Origin: Janthinobacterium sp. PC23-8
GTDB taxonomy: Bacteria; Pseudomonadota; Gammaproteobacteria; Burkholderiales; Burkholderiaceae_D
Direction of reading: 5' to 3'
DNA length: 64,000 nt
Assembly: GCF_002250505.1 (NCBI RefSeq)
Contig: NZ_NJGY01000002.1
Coordinates: 900,407 to 964,406, forward strand
The notes beneath the pieces were generated by a model. The model did not search any database and was not told the DNA's origin. It worked only from the letters and a program-made list of their open reading frames with translations. Below, piece after piece: positions 52,409 through 62,443 of this stretch. Each line of letters opens with the position of its first letter. The stretch's first letter is position 1. Position numbers and translations under genes: made by a program.

Positions 52409-53527
52409 TTACGCCCCGGCGGCGGCGCGCGCCGCCTTCACTTTCGGCAGCAGCGCGCGCATCAGCGCTTGCGCATCTTCCACCAGGGTCAGGTTGGCGC
52501 GCTTGGCGATCGGCGCGCTGTCGTCGAGGTTGACCGCGATGACATGTCGGCAATCCTTAATCCCCTGCAAATGCTGGACCGCGCCGGAGATGCCTATCGC
52601 GATATAGGCGCTGGCCTGCACGGTCTTGCCGGTGGCGCCGATCTGCTTGGCGCGCGGGAAGCGGCCATCGTCCACCGCCACCCGCGATGCCCCGGTGGCC
52701 GCGCCCAGCGCGCTGGCCAGCGCGCCAAAGATGTCCATGTCGCGCATGCCGTTGCCGCCCGAGAGGATGAAATCGGCCTCTTCCAGTCCGATCTGGTCGG
52801 GTGCGCTGGTTTCCAGGCCCAGGTCGCGCACCCCCGGCTGCGCCGCCGCATCCGGCAACGGCATCTGTTCGACCACGCCACGCCCCAGGAACGGCAGGCT
52901 GGCGTCGGCGGCATTGCGCGCCAGCAGCACGATGCGCGGCAAGGCGCAGCGCGCGAAGCGCCCGCCCGGCACCACGCGGCACGCCACGGCGGCATCGAGT
53001 TCGACCACGTCGGTGGCGATGCCGCAACCGATGCGCGCGGCCAGGCGCCGTCCCAGGTCGCCGTCGGCACCGCGGTCAGGCAGGAAAATGTGGACCGGCT
53101 GGTAGCGCTCGATCAATTGCTGCGCCACGGCCAGTACGCGCTCGGGACCGAAACTGGCCACATCAAGCTGCGGCAAGTCGATCACGGCATCGGCGCCGCT
53201 GGCGCCCAGCTCGTCCGGGCTGCCCGAGACGCCGCCCAGCACCGCCACTGCGACACCGGTCGCGCTGTCGGCCAGCAGCGCGGCTGCGGCGATCGCCTGG
53301 TTCGCGTGTTCGTCGAGCATGCCGCGGTCGGCATGCACCAGCACCAGCATGTGGCGCTCGAACGGCTGCGTGCTGCGCACCGGCTTGCGCGCCGCAGCGT
53401 GCTGCGACTGCAGCACATCGCGCAGGCCGTCCTGCGCGCCCAGGATGATGCGCTTGCGGCCTTGCGGCGTGACCACGTAAGGGCGGCGCGGGTTGACCCG
53501 GCGCGCCATGATTTGATGACCTTCCAT
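52409..53527 (-). CDS. Electron transfer flavoprotein alpha subunit of the Dgc system
   Basis: The 372-residue product ends with the ETF-alpha FAD domain: RFPRAKQIGATGKTVQASAY, IGISGAVQHLQGIKD, VIAVNLDDSAPIAKRANL. The N-terminal domain is longer than in housekeeping ETF alpha. The ATG at 53525-53527 is kept (directly after the dgcB stop); a second start at 53509 (MARRVNP) is possible. Confidence 0.9.
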   Translation of the reverse strand: MEGHQIMARRVNPRRPYVVTPQGRKRIILGAQDGLRDVLQSQHAAARKPVRSTQPFERHMLVLVHADRGMLDEHANQAIAAAALLADSATGVAVAVLGGVSGSPDELGASGADAVIDLPQLDVASFGPERVLAVAQQLIERYQPVHIFLPDRGADGDLGRRLAARIGCGIATDVVELDAAVACRVVPGGRFARCALPRIVLLARNAADASLPFLGRGVVEQMPLPDAAAQPGVRDLGLETSAPDQIGLEEADFILSGGNGMRDMDIFGALASALGAATGASRVAVDDGRFPRAKQIGATGKTVQASAYIAIGISGAVQHLQGIKDCRHVIAVNLDDSAPIAKRANLTLVEDAQALMRALLPKVKAARAAAGA

Positions 53528-55396
53528 TTATTCCCCCAATCGCTGGGCAACCAGCTCGGCAAGTTCCATCACTTCAGGACGCGGCCCCACCACGCCTTCG
53601 AGCATGGCGGTGCAATTCGGGCACGCCACCGCCATCACTTCGGCACCGATGGTGCGCGCGTCGATGATGCGGATGTCCGGGATCCGCGTGGCGCCGGGGA
53701 TATCGGTAAACGGCGCGCCCCCCCCGCCGCCGCAGCAGCGTCCGCGCTCGCGCGAGCGCTCCATTTCACGCACCGCCACACCCAGCGCCGCCAGCACGGC
53801 GCGCGGCGCGTCGAACTCGCCGTTGTAGCGGCCCAGGTAGCACGGGTCGTGGTAAGTCAGCGGTGCCAAGAGCGCTTCGCCTGTCAGGCGGATGCGTTGT
53901 TCCCTGAACAGCGTCGCGATCAGGCCGCTGTGGTGCAGCACATCGTAGCGGCCGCCCATGGCCGGGTATTCATTTTTCATGCAATGGAACACGTGCGGGT
54001 CCGGCGTGACGATGTGCCTGAACTGGCGCTTGCCCAGCATGGCGACGTTGGCGCGCGCCAGATTCTGGAAGCCGGCTTCGTCGCCCAGGCGGCGCGCCAG
54101 GTCGCCGCTGTCGATTTCCGCCTCGCCCAGCACCGCGAATTCGACGCCGGCGTGTTTGAGCACTTTCACCAGCGCCCGCAAGGCGCGCTGGTAGCGCATG
54201 TCGAATGCTCCTTCGCCGGCGATCAGCAGGTAATCGGTGCGTCCGCCCGCTTCCAGCACCGGCACGTCCATGTCGATCGCCCAGTGATAGCGCACGGCGC
54301 GCGGGAAGCCGCCCACGGTTTGCGTATGGCGCAGGTTTTCCAGCGCCTGGGCACCCTTGCCGGGAACCGCGCCTTGCACCATCGTCAGGGAGCGGCGCAT
54401 GTCGACCACCGCGTCCACATGCTCGATCAGCATCGGGCATTCCTGCACGCAGGCGCGGCAAGTGGTGCACGACCAGATCGTGTCGGGGTCGACCAGCCCC
54501 GGGAAGATCGGCAACTCCGGCGCGCCGCCATGCTCGCCCACCGGCTTGCCCGGATACGGCGTGCCGGCATAGGCCGAGTCGGTCTTCCCGGCCAGGCCCA
54601 CCACCATGTCCTGGATCAGTTTTTTCGGGTTGAGCGGCTGCCCGGCCGCCAGCGCCGGGCAGGCCGCCTCGCACTTGCCGCACTGCACGCAGGCGTCGAA
54701 CTGCAGCAGGCGGTTCCATTCGAAATCGGCCGGCTTGGCCACGCCGAAGTCGCCGCTTTCCAGCTTCAGTGGGCGCAAATCGGTGGAACGCTTGCCCTCG
54801 AAACGCTGCTGGCGCGGATGGAAGGCCAGGTTCAGCAGGCCGGCCACGGCGTGCTTCATGGGGCCGCCCATGCCGATGCCCAGCGCCAGTTCGGCGGCGC
54901 CGACCGCCAGCAAGGCAATGGCCAGCAGTGCCGGGGCCTGCGCACCCTGCGGCGCATACCAGGCGGCCAGGCCGGAACCCAACGCGAACGCGGCCAGGGT
55001 GAACGGCAGGCGCATCCACGGTCCGCGCGACAGCCGGGCCGGCGGCGCGCGGCGGCGCCAGGCCACCATGGCCGTGCCGGCAAGCATCAGGCACGAAGCC
55101 ACCAGCAAGACTTGGTCCAGCACCGGCCAATACAGCGCCAGCCCGTAGTTGACGCCGATCACCAGCAGCGCCAGCACGGCGCCGCCGGCCACCGCCATGT
55201 GGGTGCGGGCGATGAACGGCTCGCGCGCCACCACGTGGTGCAGGTCGATGAAATAGCGTTTCGGGATCGCCAACAGCGCGCCCAGCGCCACCTGGTGGCT
55301 GCGGCCCTTGCGCCACAGGCGGGCCCGCCGCCCCAGGCCCAGCAGCATCAGCGCCATGCTGGCCCAGAACGAAATGGTCAGGAAATTGGCCAGCAT
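53528..55396 (-). CDS. dgcB: Dimethylglycine catabolism protein DgcB (membrane iron-sulfur subunit)
   Basis: The 622-residue product has several N-terminal membrane helices, two 4Fe-4S motifs (FDACVQCGKCEAACPAL and CTTCRACVQECPMLIEH), and two Cys-rich CCG domains including RGRCCGGGGGAPF. This is the plan of DgcB/HdrD-like electron-transfer subunits. With DgcA it oxidises dimethylglycine to sarcosine and hands electrons on. The start (ATG 55394-55396, MLANFLTISF) is one base from the dgcA stop codon. Confidence 0.92.
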   Translation of the reverse strand: MLANFLTISFWASMALMLLGLGRRARLWRKGRSHQVALGALLAIPKRYFIDLHHVVAREPFIARTHMAVAGGAVLALLVIGVNYGLALYWPVLDQVLLVASCLMLAGTAMVAWRRRAPPARLSRGPWMRLPFTLAAFALGSGLAAWYAPQGAQAPALLAIALLAVGAAELALGIGMGGPMKHAVAGLLNLAFHPRQQRFEGKRSTDLRPLKLESGDFGVAKPADFEWNRLLQFDACVQCGKCEAACPALAAGQPLNPKKLIQDMVVGLAGKTDSAYAGTPYPGKPVGEHGGAPELPIFPGLVDPDTIWSCTTCRACVQECPMLIEHVDAVVDMRRSLTMVQGAVPGKGAQALENLRHTQTVGGFPRAVRYHWAIDMDVPVLEAGGRTDYLLIAGEGAFDMRYQRALRALVKVLKHAGVEFAVLGEAEIDSGDLARRLGDEAGFQNLARANVAMLGKRQFRHIVTPDPHVFHCMKNEYPAMGGRYDVLHHSGLIATLFREQRIRLTGEALLAPLTYHDPCYLGRYNGEFDAPRAVLAALGVAVREMERSRERGRCCGGGGGAPFTDIPGATRIPDIRIIDARTIGAEVMAVACPNCTAMLEGVVGPRPEVMELAELVAQRLGE

Positions 55397-55397
55397 G

Positions 55398-57458
55398 TCA
55401 GAAGTCCTTGCACAGGCGCAGCGCATCGTAGATGGCCGCGTGGATGTTGTGCATCGAAATGCAATCGCCTACCCGGAACAGCAGGAAGTCGCCCGAGCCG
55501 ATGTCCTGCTCCAGCCGCGGCTGCGGCTCGGCGGCGAACAGCCGGTGCACGTCGGTCTCGCCGCGGTTCAGCGAGCGCTCCTTCAATTCCCAGTACAGGC
55601 CATCGTTGGGCGTGATGCCGTTTTCAATCACGACCTGGTCGACTTCCCGCTCTTCGAGCTCTTCGGTGTATTCGTTGCGGATGGTGGCGACCAGCTTGTC
55701 GCCGTCGCGCGCCACCGCGTCGAGCCAGTAGTTCGGCGTCATCACCACGCCCTGGGCGTACATGCGGCGGTAAAAAATCGGGAACGTGGTGCCGCCAACG
55801 TCGTCGCTGACCTTGACGTCCGGCGTCACGATTTCCACCAGGTTGCCGCGGCTGGCGATGAAGTCGGCCACGCCGGCGCCGGCGTGGGTGCTGATGCCGT
55901 CGTACACCAGCACGTTCTTGCCCGGCGCCACCTTGCCGGACAGGATATCCCAGCTGCTCACGGCCAGGCCTTCGGCCACGTTCCAGTGCGGATTTTCCCC
56001 GGTATGGCTGCGCCCGCCCGTGGCCAGCACCACGATGTCCGGCTGTTCCGCCATGATGGCGCCGACGGTGGCTTCCGCGCCCAGGCGGCGGTCCACGCCC
56101 AGGCGTTTGGTTTCCATGTCGAACCAGCGCACGATGCCGGCCATCTGTTCACGCTGCGGCGCCTTGGCCGCCAGCATCACCTGGCCGCCGACGTAGTCGT
56201 TCTTTTCGAACAGCACCACATCGTGGCCGCGCTCGCGCGACACGCGCGCCGCTTCCAGGCCCGCCGGCCCGGCCCCCACCACCACCACCTTGCGCTTCTT
56301 GCCGCGCGATTTTTCTATCACGTGCGGCATGGTTTCCTCGCGGCTGGTGGCCGCGTTCTGGATGCACAGCACGTCCAGGCCGTTGTACTGGCGGTCGATG
56401 CAATAGTTGGCGCCGACGCACTGCTTGATCTGGTCTTCCTTGCCGTCGCGGATCTTGATGACCAGGTAAGGATCGGCCATGTGGGCGCGCGTCATGCCGA
56501 CCAGGTCGCACATGCCGTTGGCCAGGATGCGTTCGGCCTGGACCGCGTCGCGGATGCTTTGCGCATGCATCACCGGCAGGGTCAGGACCGACTTGATGCC
56601 GGCCGCCAGGTGCACGAAAGGCTCGGGCGGCAGCGCCATCGGCGGCATGCAGTTGACCAGCGTGTTGTGGGTATCGGCGCCGGAACCGACGATGCTGATA
56701 TAGTCGATCAGGCCGGTCTGTTCCATGGCCAGCGCGATTTCCTTCAAGACCTCATGGCTCAAGCCATCTTCGTGGAATTCATCGCCGCACATGCGCAGGC
56801 CGACGCAAAAGTCCGGCCCCACCGCGTCGCGCACGGCAGACAGCACTTCGACGCCGAAGCGCATGCGGTTGGCCAGCGAGCCGCCATACTCGTCGGTGCG
56901 CTTGTTGGTGCGCTGGCTCCAGAACTGGTCGATCAGGTGCTGGTGCGCGGCCGAGATCTCGACGCCATCCATGCCGGCCGCCTGAACCCGCTTCGCCGCC
57001 GCAGCGAAATCCTGCACGATGCGGCGCATTTCATGCAGCTCGATGGTCTTGGCATTGCCGCGGTGGACCGGCTCGCGCACGCCCGAAGGCGTCAGCAGGT
57101 GCGGCCAGTGCTCGCCGTGGTAGTTGGAACGGCGGCCCATGTGGGTGGCCTGGATCATGATCTTGGCGCCGTGCTTGTGCATGCTGGCGGCCAGGCGCGC
57201 CAGCGGCTCGATCACGCGGTCGTTGGACAGGTCGACCGACTTCCACCAGCCTTGCGGGCTGTCGATCGACACCGGGCTCGAGCCGCCGCAGATGCACAGG
57301 CCGACGCCACCCTTCGCCTTTTCCTCGTAATAGCGGATGTAGCGCTCGCCCGGCACCCCGTTTTCGGCATACACCTCGGCGTGTGCGGTACTGATGATGC
57401 GGTTGCGGATCGTGAGCTTGTTGATGGTGATCGGCGCGAACAGGTTAGGGTAACGCAT
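55398..57458 (-). CDS. dgcA: Dimethylglycine demethylase DgcA
   Basis: The 686-residue flavoprotein has an N-terminal Old Yellow Enzyme-like TIM barrel (FAPITINKLTIRNRIISTAH; GVEISAAHQHLIDQF), a 4Fe-4S region (GANYCIDRQYNG, CIQN) and a C-terminal FAD/NAD-binding domain (VVVVGAGPAGLEAARVS). It resembles trimethylamine dehydrogenase. In Pseudomonas DgcA-DgcB convert dimethylglycine to sarcosine. It begins nine bases after the upstream DUF gene. Confidence 0.93.
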   Translation of the reverse strand: MRYPNLFAPITINKLTIRNRIISTAHAEVYAENGVPGERYIRYYEEKAKGGVGLCICGGSSPVSIDSPQGWWKSVDLSNDRVIEPLARLAASMHKHGAKIMIQATHMGRRSNYHGEHWPHLLTPSGVREPVHRGNAKTIELHEMRRIVQDFAAAAKRVQAAGMDGVEISAAHQHLIDQFWSQRTNKRTDEYGGSLANRMRFGVEVLSAVRDAVGPDFCVGLRMCGDEFHEDGLSHEVLKEIALAMEQTGLIDYISIVGSGADTHNTLVNCMPPMALPPEPFVHLAAGIKSVLTLPVMHAQSIRDAVQAERILANGMCDLVGMTRAHMADPYLVIKIRDGKEDQIKQCVGANYCIDRQYNGLDVLCIQNAATSREETMPHVIEKSRGKKRKVVVVGAGPAGLEAARVSRERGHDVVLFEKNDYVGGQVMLAAKAPQREQMAGIVRWFDMETKRLGVDRRLGAEATVGAIMAEQPDIVVLATGGRSHTGENPHWNVAEGLAVSSWDILSGKVAPGKNVLVYDGISTHAGAGVADFIASRGNLVEIVTPDVKVSDDVGGTTFPIFYRRMYAQGVVMTPNYWLDAVARDGDKLVATIRNEYTEELEEREVDQVVIENGITPNDGLYWELKERSLNRGETDVHRLFAAEPQPRLEQDIGSGDFLLFRVGDCISMHNIHAAIYDALRLCKDF

Positions 57459-57467
57459 GACGGCCTC

Positions 57468-57986
57468 TTATTTCGGTTCGACGGTGAAGACGCAATGATC
57501 GCAACCCTCGGCCGCGCATTGCGCCTCGTGGCTGGTCGTGAGGTAATTGCGGCCGGTATCCTTGCCCACCCAGTCCATGGCGCCGGAGAACCAGCCGGCG
57601 AACATGTAGCACAGCTTGTCGCGCGCTTCGGGCTGGGCCAGCACGAACGATGAATTGTGCAGGCAGATGCGGGCATGGCCGGTCTCGGCATCGGCCGATT
57701 CGAAGGTGAACAGGCCCCAGCCGCGCTGCGACAGGCGCAGCAGGTAGTGCTCGTACACCGCCATGCCGGACAGGCCGTGCGTCACGGCTTCCTTGGCACA
57801 CCAGAAATAGGCCGACTTGTAGCCCGCGTCATACAGTTGCTGCGCATAGCGCTCGCGGCCCAGGGCCGCCTCGATGGCAAGGTGGTTATTGGTGAAGAAG
57901 TGGCGCGGCACGTACAGCATCGGCAAGCCGTCGGTGGTCCAGACACCGGTTTCTTCATCGACTTCGATCGGAAGTTGGGGATTCAT
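57468..57986 (-). CDS. V4R-like domain protein linked to dgcAB
   Basis: The 172-residue product ends in a V4R (4-vinyl reductase-like) small-molecule-binding domain with AAEGCDHCVFTVEPK. It matches the small conserved protein encoded between the dipeptidase-like gene and dgcA in Pseudomonas (the PA5397 position). Its function is unknown; a role in binding substrate or heme is possible. It is nine bases upstream of dgcA. Confidence 0.75.
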   Translation of the reverse strand: MNPQLPIEVDEETGVWTTDGLPMLYVPRHFFTNNHLAIEAALGRERYAQQLYDAGYKSAYFWCAKEAVTHGLSGMAVYEHYLLRLSQRGWGLFTFESADAETGHARICLHNSSFVLAQPEARDKLCYMFAGWFSGAMDWVGKDTGRNYLTTSHEAQCAAEGCDHCVFTVEPK

Positions 57987-58054
57987 CGCTAATACCTTTC
58001 AATGCAATTGAGTGTAAATCCGGGGGGCCGGCAATGGGTGAGCAAAGGCTGGCG

Positions 58055-59026
58055 TCATGCGCCCCACACTTCCCTGAAGGTGTTGACCCAGTTGGCGCCC
58101 ATCACCTTGCGGATGCGGCTTTCCGTCCAGCCGGCCTTTTCCATCGCGGCGGTCAGGTTCGGGAACTCGCCGATGGTGCGGATGCCGAGCGGGTTGACGA
58201 TGGGGCCGAACTTGGTCAGCTGGCGGTGGCGGCCCTTGTCGTGGGTAATCCAATCGAAAAAGCCCTTGTCGTAGCCCTGCGTGAAGTCGGTGCCGACGCC
58301 GACGCAATCCTCGCCGGCCAGGTTGATCACGTATTCCAGCGCCTCGATGTAGTCGTCGACGGTCGCTTCGATGCCGCGCTTGAGGAATGGCGGGAACATG
58401 GTCACGCCGATGAAGCCGCCGCGATCGGCGATGAAGCGCAATTGCTCGTCGCTCTTGTTGCGCGGATGTTCCTTCAGGCCGGACGGCAGGCAGTGCGAAT
58501 AGCAGACCGGCTTGCTGGACGCCAGGATCGCTTCTTCCGAGGTGGCGCCGCCGACGTGCGACAGGTCGACCATGATGCCGACCCGGTTCATTTCGGCGAT
58601 GACTTCGCGGCCGAAGCCCGACAGGCCGCCGTCGCGCTCATAGCAGCCGGTGCCCACCAGGTTCTGGGTGTTGTAGCACAGCTGGACCACGCGCACGCCC
58701 ATGTCGGCGAATGCTTCGATGTAGCCCAGGTTGTCCTCGAACGCATGGGCGTTCTGGAAGCCCAGGATGATGCCGGTGCGGTTATTCTTCTTGGCGTCGA
58801 GGATGTCTTCGGTGCCGCGCACCAGCGACACCAGTTCGCTGTTTTCGCGGATCAGCTTTTTCATGTCCGCGATATTGGCGACCGTCTCGCCGAAGCCTTC
58901 CCACACCGAGACCGTGCAATTGGCCGCCGTCAGGCCGCCGCGCCGCATGTCTTCGAAGATATCCCGGCCCCACTTGGCGATGATCAGGCCATCGATGACG
59001 ACCGCTTGTTCGTGCAATGTACTCAT
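58055..59026 (-). CDS. Membrane dipeptidase-family (M19) metallohydrolase
   Basis: The 323-residue product has the renal-dipeptidase fold with the substrate and metal-binding region VDLSHVGGATSEE, CYSHCLPSGLKEHPRNKSDE and a C-terminal TDFTQGYD. It is the gene usually found in this position in dgc clusters (PA5396-like), where its physiological substrate is unknown. It lies 68 bp upstream of the V4R-like gene and 19 bp after glyA. Confidence 0.88.
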   Translation of the reverse strand: MSTLHEQAVVIDGLIIAKWGRDIFEDMRRGGLTAANCTVSVWEGFGETVANIADMKKLIRENSELVSLVRGTEDILDAKKNNRTGIILGFQNAHAFEDNLGYIEAFADMGVRVVQLCYNTQNLVGTGCYERDGGLSGFGREVIAEMNRVGIMVDLSHVGGATSEEAILASSKPVCYSHCLPSGLKEHPRNKSDEQLRFIADRGGFIGVTMFPPFLKRGIEATVDDYIEALEYVINLAGEDCVGVGTDFTQGYDKGFFDWITHDKGRHRQLTKFGPIVNPLGIRTIGEFPNLTAAMEKAGWTESRIRKVMGANWVNTFREVWGA

Positions 59027-59045
59027 GATTGTCCTCTCGATGGGC

Positions 59046-60317
59046 TCAGTAAATCGGGAATTGCTTGCACAGCGCCGATACTTCGGCGCGCACGCGCTGC
59101 TCCACGGCGGCGTCGCCGGCCGGGTTGTCGCGCAAGCCTTGCAGCACTTCCAGGATCAGGGCGCCGATGCGGCGGAACTCGGTCTCGCCAAAGCCGCGCG
59201 TGGTGCCGGCCGAGGTGCCCAGGCGCACGCCGGAGGTGACGGTGGGCTTTTCGTCGTCGAATGGAATGCCGTTCTTGTTGCAGGTGAAGCCGGCGCGCTC
59301 GAGCGCCTGCTCGGTGGCGTTGCCCTTCAGGCCCATGGGGCGCAGGTCGACCAGCAGCAGGTGGTTGTCGGTGCCGCCGGTGACCAGGTCCACGCCGCCC
59401 GCCACCAGCACTTCGCCCAGCGCCCTGGCGTTGCCGACCACGCGCTCGATGTAGGTCTTGAACGAAGGCTGCAGCGCTTCGCCGAAAGCCACCGCCTTGG
59501 CCGCGATCACGTGCATCAGCGGGCCGCCCTGCAGGCCGGGGAATACCGCCGAATTGATCTTCTTGGCGATGTCCTCGTCGTTGGTCATGATGATGCCGCC
59601 GCGCGGGCCGCGCAGGGTCTTGTGGGTGGTCGAGGTCGTGATGTGGGCGTGCGGCACCGGGCTCGGATGCACGCCGGCCGCCACCAGGCCGGCGATGTGC
59701 GCCATGTCCACCATCAGGAAGGCGCCCACCGCGTCGGCGATGGCGCGGAAGCGAGCCCAGTCCATCTCGCGCGGGTAGGCGGAAAAGCCGGCAATGATCA
59801 GCTTGGGCTTGTGCTCGCGCGCCAGGCGCTCGACTTCGTCGTAGTCGACGCGGCTGTCTTCGCGTCGCACGCCGTACTGCACCGCGTTGAACCACTTGCC
59901 CGACAGCGCGGGCTTGGCGCCGTGCGTCAGGTGGCCGCCGGCCGACAGCGCCATGCCCAACACCGTGTCGCCCGGCTGCAGCAGCGCCAGCATGACGGCG
60001 CCATTGGCCTGGGCGCCCGAATGCGGCTGCACGTTGACGTAGGCAGCGCCGAACAACGCCTTGGCGCGCTCGATCGCCAGGGTCTCGATGACGTCGACTT
60101 CCTCGCAGCCGCCGTAGTAGCGCTTGCCAGGATAGCCTTCGGCGTATTTGTTGGTCAGCACCGAACCCTGGGCTTCCAGCACGGCTTTCGAGACGATGTT
60201 TTCCGACGCGATCATCTCGATCTGGTCTTGCTGGCGGTGCAACTCGCCGGCGATGCCGGCCGCGACGGCCGTATCCGATTCAGCCAGGGTATTGCGGAAA
60301 AATGCGGTTTGCGACAT
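59046..60317 (-). CDS. glyA: Serine hydroxymethyltransferase
   Basis: The 423-residue PLP enzyme interconverts glycine and serine with methylene-THF. The PLP Lys233 lies in [16 protein letters not shown]-terminal [17 protein letters not shown] is intact. In the sarcosine-oxidase operon it turns glycine and a C1 unit into serine, which the adjacent dehydratase then deaminates. GGAGATACC precedes ATG 60315-60317. It is probably a catabolic paralog; a housekeeping glyA is expected elsewhere. Confidence 0.95.
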   Translation of the reverse strand: MSQTAFFRNTLAESDTAVAAGIAGELHRQQDQIEMIASENIVSKAVLEAQGSVLTNKYAEGYPGKRYYGGCEEVDVIETLAIERAKALFGAAYVNVQPHSGAQANGAVMLALLQPGDTVLGMALSAGGHLTHGAKPALSGKWFNAVQYGVRREDSRVDYDEVERLAREHKPKLIIAGFSAYPREMDWARFRAIADAVGAFLMVDMAHIAGLVAAGVHPSPVPHAHITTSTTHKTLRGPRGGIIMTNDEDIAKKINSAVFPGLQGGPLMHVIAAKAVAFGEALQPSFKTYIERVVGNARALGEVLVAGGVDLVTGGTDNHLLLVDLRPMGLKGNATEQALERAGFTCNKNGIPFDDEKPTVTSGVRLGTSAGTTRGFGETEFRRIGALILEVLQGLRDNPAGDAAVEQRVRAEVSALCKQFPIY

Positions 60318-60336
60318 GGTATCTCCAATGTGATGC

Positions 60337-61737
60337 TCAGCAGCTGACGACGTTGACCGCCAGCCCGCCAAGCGAGGTTTCTTTGTAGTTGCTTTGCATA
60401 TCGACGCCGGTCTGGCGCATGGTTTCTATCACCTGGTCCAGCGAGACGATGTGGCTGCCGTCGCTCATCAGGGACATGCGGGCGGCATTGACGGCCTTGA
60501 TCGCCCCCATGCTGTTACGCTCGATGCAGGGCACCTGCACCAGGCCATTGAGGGGATCGCAGGTCATGCCGAGGAAATGCTCCATCGCGATCTCCGCCGC
60601 GTTTTCAACCTGTTCCGGGGTGCCGCCCAGCACCGCCGCCAGGCCGGCTGCCGCCATCGAGGCCGACACGCCGATCTCGCCCTGGCACCCCATTTCCGCT
60701 GCGGAAATCGACGCATTGCGCTTGTACAGCATGCCGATGCCGGCCGCCGTCAGCAGGAACGTCATGACGGCGTCCTCGCCGGCCTGCGGATGGGCGCCGG
60801 TGTAGTACATCAGCACCGCCGGTATCACCCCGGCCGAGCCGTTGGTGGGCGCCGTCACCACCCGGCCTCCGGCCGCATTTTCCTCATTGACCGCGATGGC
60901 GTAGGCGGACAGGATGTCCATCATCGCGAAGTCGGCCGACAGCCTGCCGTTGGCGCCATCGCGCGCCTGCCGGTACAGGCTGGAGGCGCGCCGCTTCAGG
61001 TTCAAGCCGCCGGGCAGCACGCCTTCGGTGTGCAGGCCGCGCTCGACGCAGTCGCGCATCACGTGCCAGATTTCCAGCACCCGGGCACGGGCGTCGGCGG
61101 CGCCGTGGTAGCTCGCTTCGTTGCGCAGCACCGCCTCGGCAATGCTGCAGCGCTGGCGGTGGCACCACGCCAGCAACTCGGCGGCGCTGACGAACGGACA
61201 TTGCCCTGCGTGCGCTTCCGGCACATCCGCGCCATCCTGCGCTGCGGCCGGCCGCAGCACAGGCCGGATTTCATCCTCATCCTTGACGGCGCCGCCGCCG
61301 ATGGAGAAATACTCGCGCGCCAGCAATACCGCACCGCTTGCGTCGAACGCGGTGACGCGCATGCCGTTCGGATGCTGCGGCAGGCGCTCGCGCTTGTGGA
61401 ACAGCAGGTCGGCGGCCTCGTCGAACGGCACTTCGTGCGTGCCGGCCAGCGGCAGGCGGCCCTCGGCGCGCACGCGCGCCACCCGCTGCTGCGCCAGGGC
61501 AGGATCGACCAGATGCGGCTCCTCGCCCAACAGGCCCAGCAGCACCGCGCTGTCGGTGCAGTGGCCCACGCCGGTCAGCGCCAGCGAGCCGTACAGGTCG
61601 ACCCGTACCCGCGCCACGCGCGCCAGTTGCGGACGCAGCGCCCGCAGGTAGCGGTTCACCGCCAGCATCGGCCCCACCGTGTGCGAGCTCGATGGGCCGA
61701 TGCCGATGCGGAACACGTCAAAAATACTGAATGGCAT
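60337..61737 (-). CDS. L-serine ammonia-lyase (iron-sulfur dehydratase)
   Basis: The 466-residue enzyme deaminates L-serine to pyruvate and ammonia. It has the SDH beta region ([14 protein letters not shown]) and alpha region with [14 protein letters not shown] and 4Fe-4S cysteines ([23 protein letters not shown]). Single-chain fusion of both regions is normal for SdaA/SdaB. The ATG at 61735-61737 follows GGAGG. It lies 19 bp upstream of glyA and 10 bp after soxG, so the operon links sarcosine to pyruvate. The sdaA versus sdaB label is not decidable here. Confidence 0.93.
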   Translation of the reverse strand: MPFSIFDVFRIGIGPSSSHTVGPMLAVNRYLRALRPQLARVARVRVDLYGSLALTGVGHCTDSAVLLGLLGEEPHLVDPALAQQRVARVRAEGRLPLAGTHEVPFDEAADLLFHKRERLPQHPNGMRVTAFDASGAVLLAREYFSIGGGAVKDEDEIRPVLRPAAAQDGADVPEAHAGQCPFVSAAELLAWCHRQRCSIAEAVLRNEASYHGAADARARVLEIWHVMRDCVERGLHTEGVLPGGLNLKRRASSLYRQARDGANGRLSADFAMMDILSAYAIAVNEENAAGGRVVTAPTNGSAGVIPAVLMYYTGAHPQAGEDAVMTFLLTAAGIGMLYKRNASISAAEMGCQGEIGVSASMAAAGLAAVLGGTPEQVENAAEIAMEHFLGMTCDPLNGLVQVPCIERNSMGAIKAVNAARMSLMSDGSHIVSLDQVIETMRQTGVDMQSNYKETSLGGLAVNVVSC

Positions 61738-61747
61738 GCGATCCTCC

Positions 61748-62443
61748 TTACACCAGGCGCAAGACGGGGTGCGACGCGTCGGCCTTGACGGCGGCGATGC
61801 CGAGGCCATAGGGCCGCGCCGACTTCGACAGCAGGCGCCACACGTAGTCGGCAAAGCTGCGGCGCAAGATCACGAAGATGCCCTGCAGGTCGTGGCGGAA
61901 CACTGTCAGCGTGGCCTTGCCGCATACCGTGCTGGCCAGGCGCCCGGGAGCGAGCGCATCGAAGTCATACACGCCGACGTGGCGCAGCAAGGTGACCTGG
62001 TGTGCGCCGCTCAGGTAGACCATGGTCAGGCCGCCCGAGTTGTCCACCACCTGGGCATGCACGTCCTGCAGCGCCGCTTCCAGGGCGTCGATGCTGGCTT
62101 GGCAGGCGCTGCGGGCGCACACCAGCAGCCATTCGTCAGGCGCCTGCCACAGCGCGACGCCGTGCGCGAACGGCGCCACCGTGCCGGGTTCCTGCGGCAA
62201 GGCGATGCCCAGCACTGTCTGGCAGGCCTTCACAAAGGCCCCATCCTGGGCGTCGCCGCGCACGATCACATAGCCGAGCAAGCCCAGCTCATTCATCCAC
62301 ACGCCGCAGCTGTCGTCCTGGCGGCGCGCTTGCGCGCCCAGGCTGAAGCCATGCAGCGGGCTCTGCGCATACGGCGCGAAGGCGACCCTGGCGCGCGCTT
62401 GCGGCTGGGCCGACTGGGCCAGTTTGAGGTTAGTCTTAGGCAT
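61748..62443 (-). CDS. soxG: Sarcosine oxidase gamma subunit
   Basis: The 231-residue product matches SoxG: PLHGFSLGAQARRQ, WQAPDEWLLVC, VVDNSGGLTMVYLSGAH, and RHDLQGIFVILRRSFADYVW. It stabilises the heterotetramer. The start is ATG 62441-62443 and overlaps the soxA end by eight bases. Confidence 0.92.
   Translation of the reverse strand: MPKTNLKLAQSAQPQARARVAFAPYAQSPLHGFSLGAQARRQDDSCGVWMNELGLLGYVIVRGDAQDGAFVKACQTVLGIALPQEPGTVAPFAHGVALWQAPDEWLLVCARSACQASIDALEAALQDVHAQVVDNSGGLTMVYLSGAHQVTLLRHVGVYDFDALAPGRLASTVCGKATLTVFRHDLQGIFVILRRSFADYVWRLLSKSARPYGLGIAAVKADASHPVLRLV

Noticed and set aside
52229-55615. Plus-strand open frame of 1,128 codons
   Set aside because: Antisense to etf and dgcB; composition is His/Arg/Gln-rich and no motif is present.
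55308-57653. Plus-strand open frame of 781 codons
   Set aside because: Antisense shadow of dgcA.
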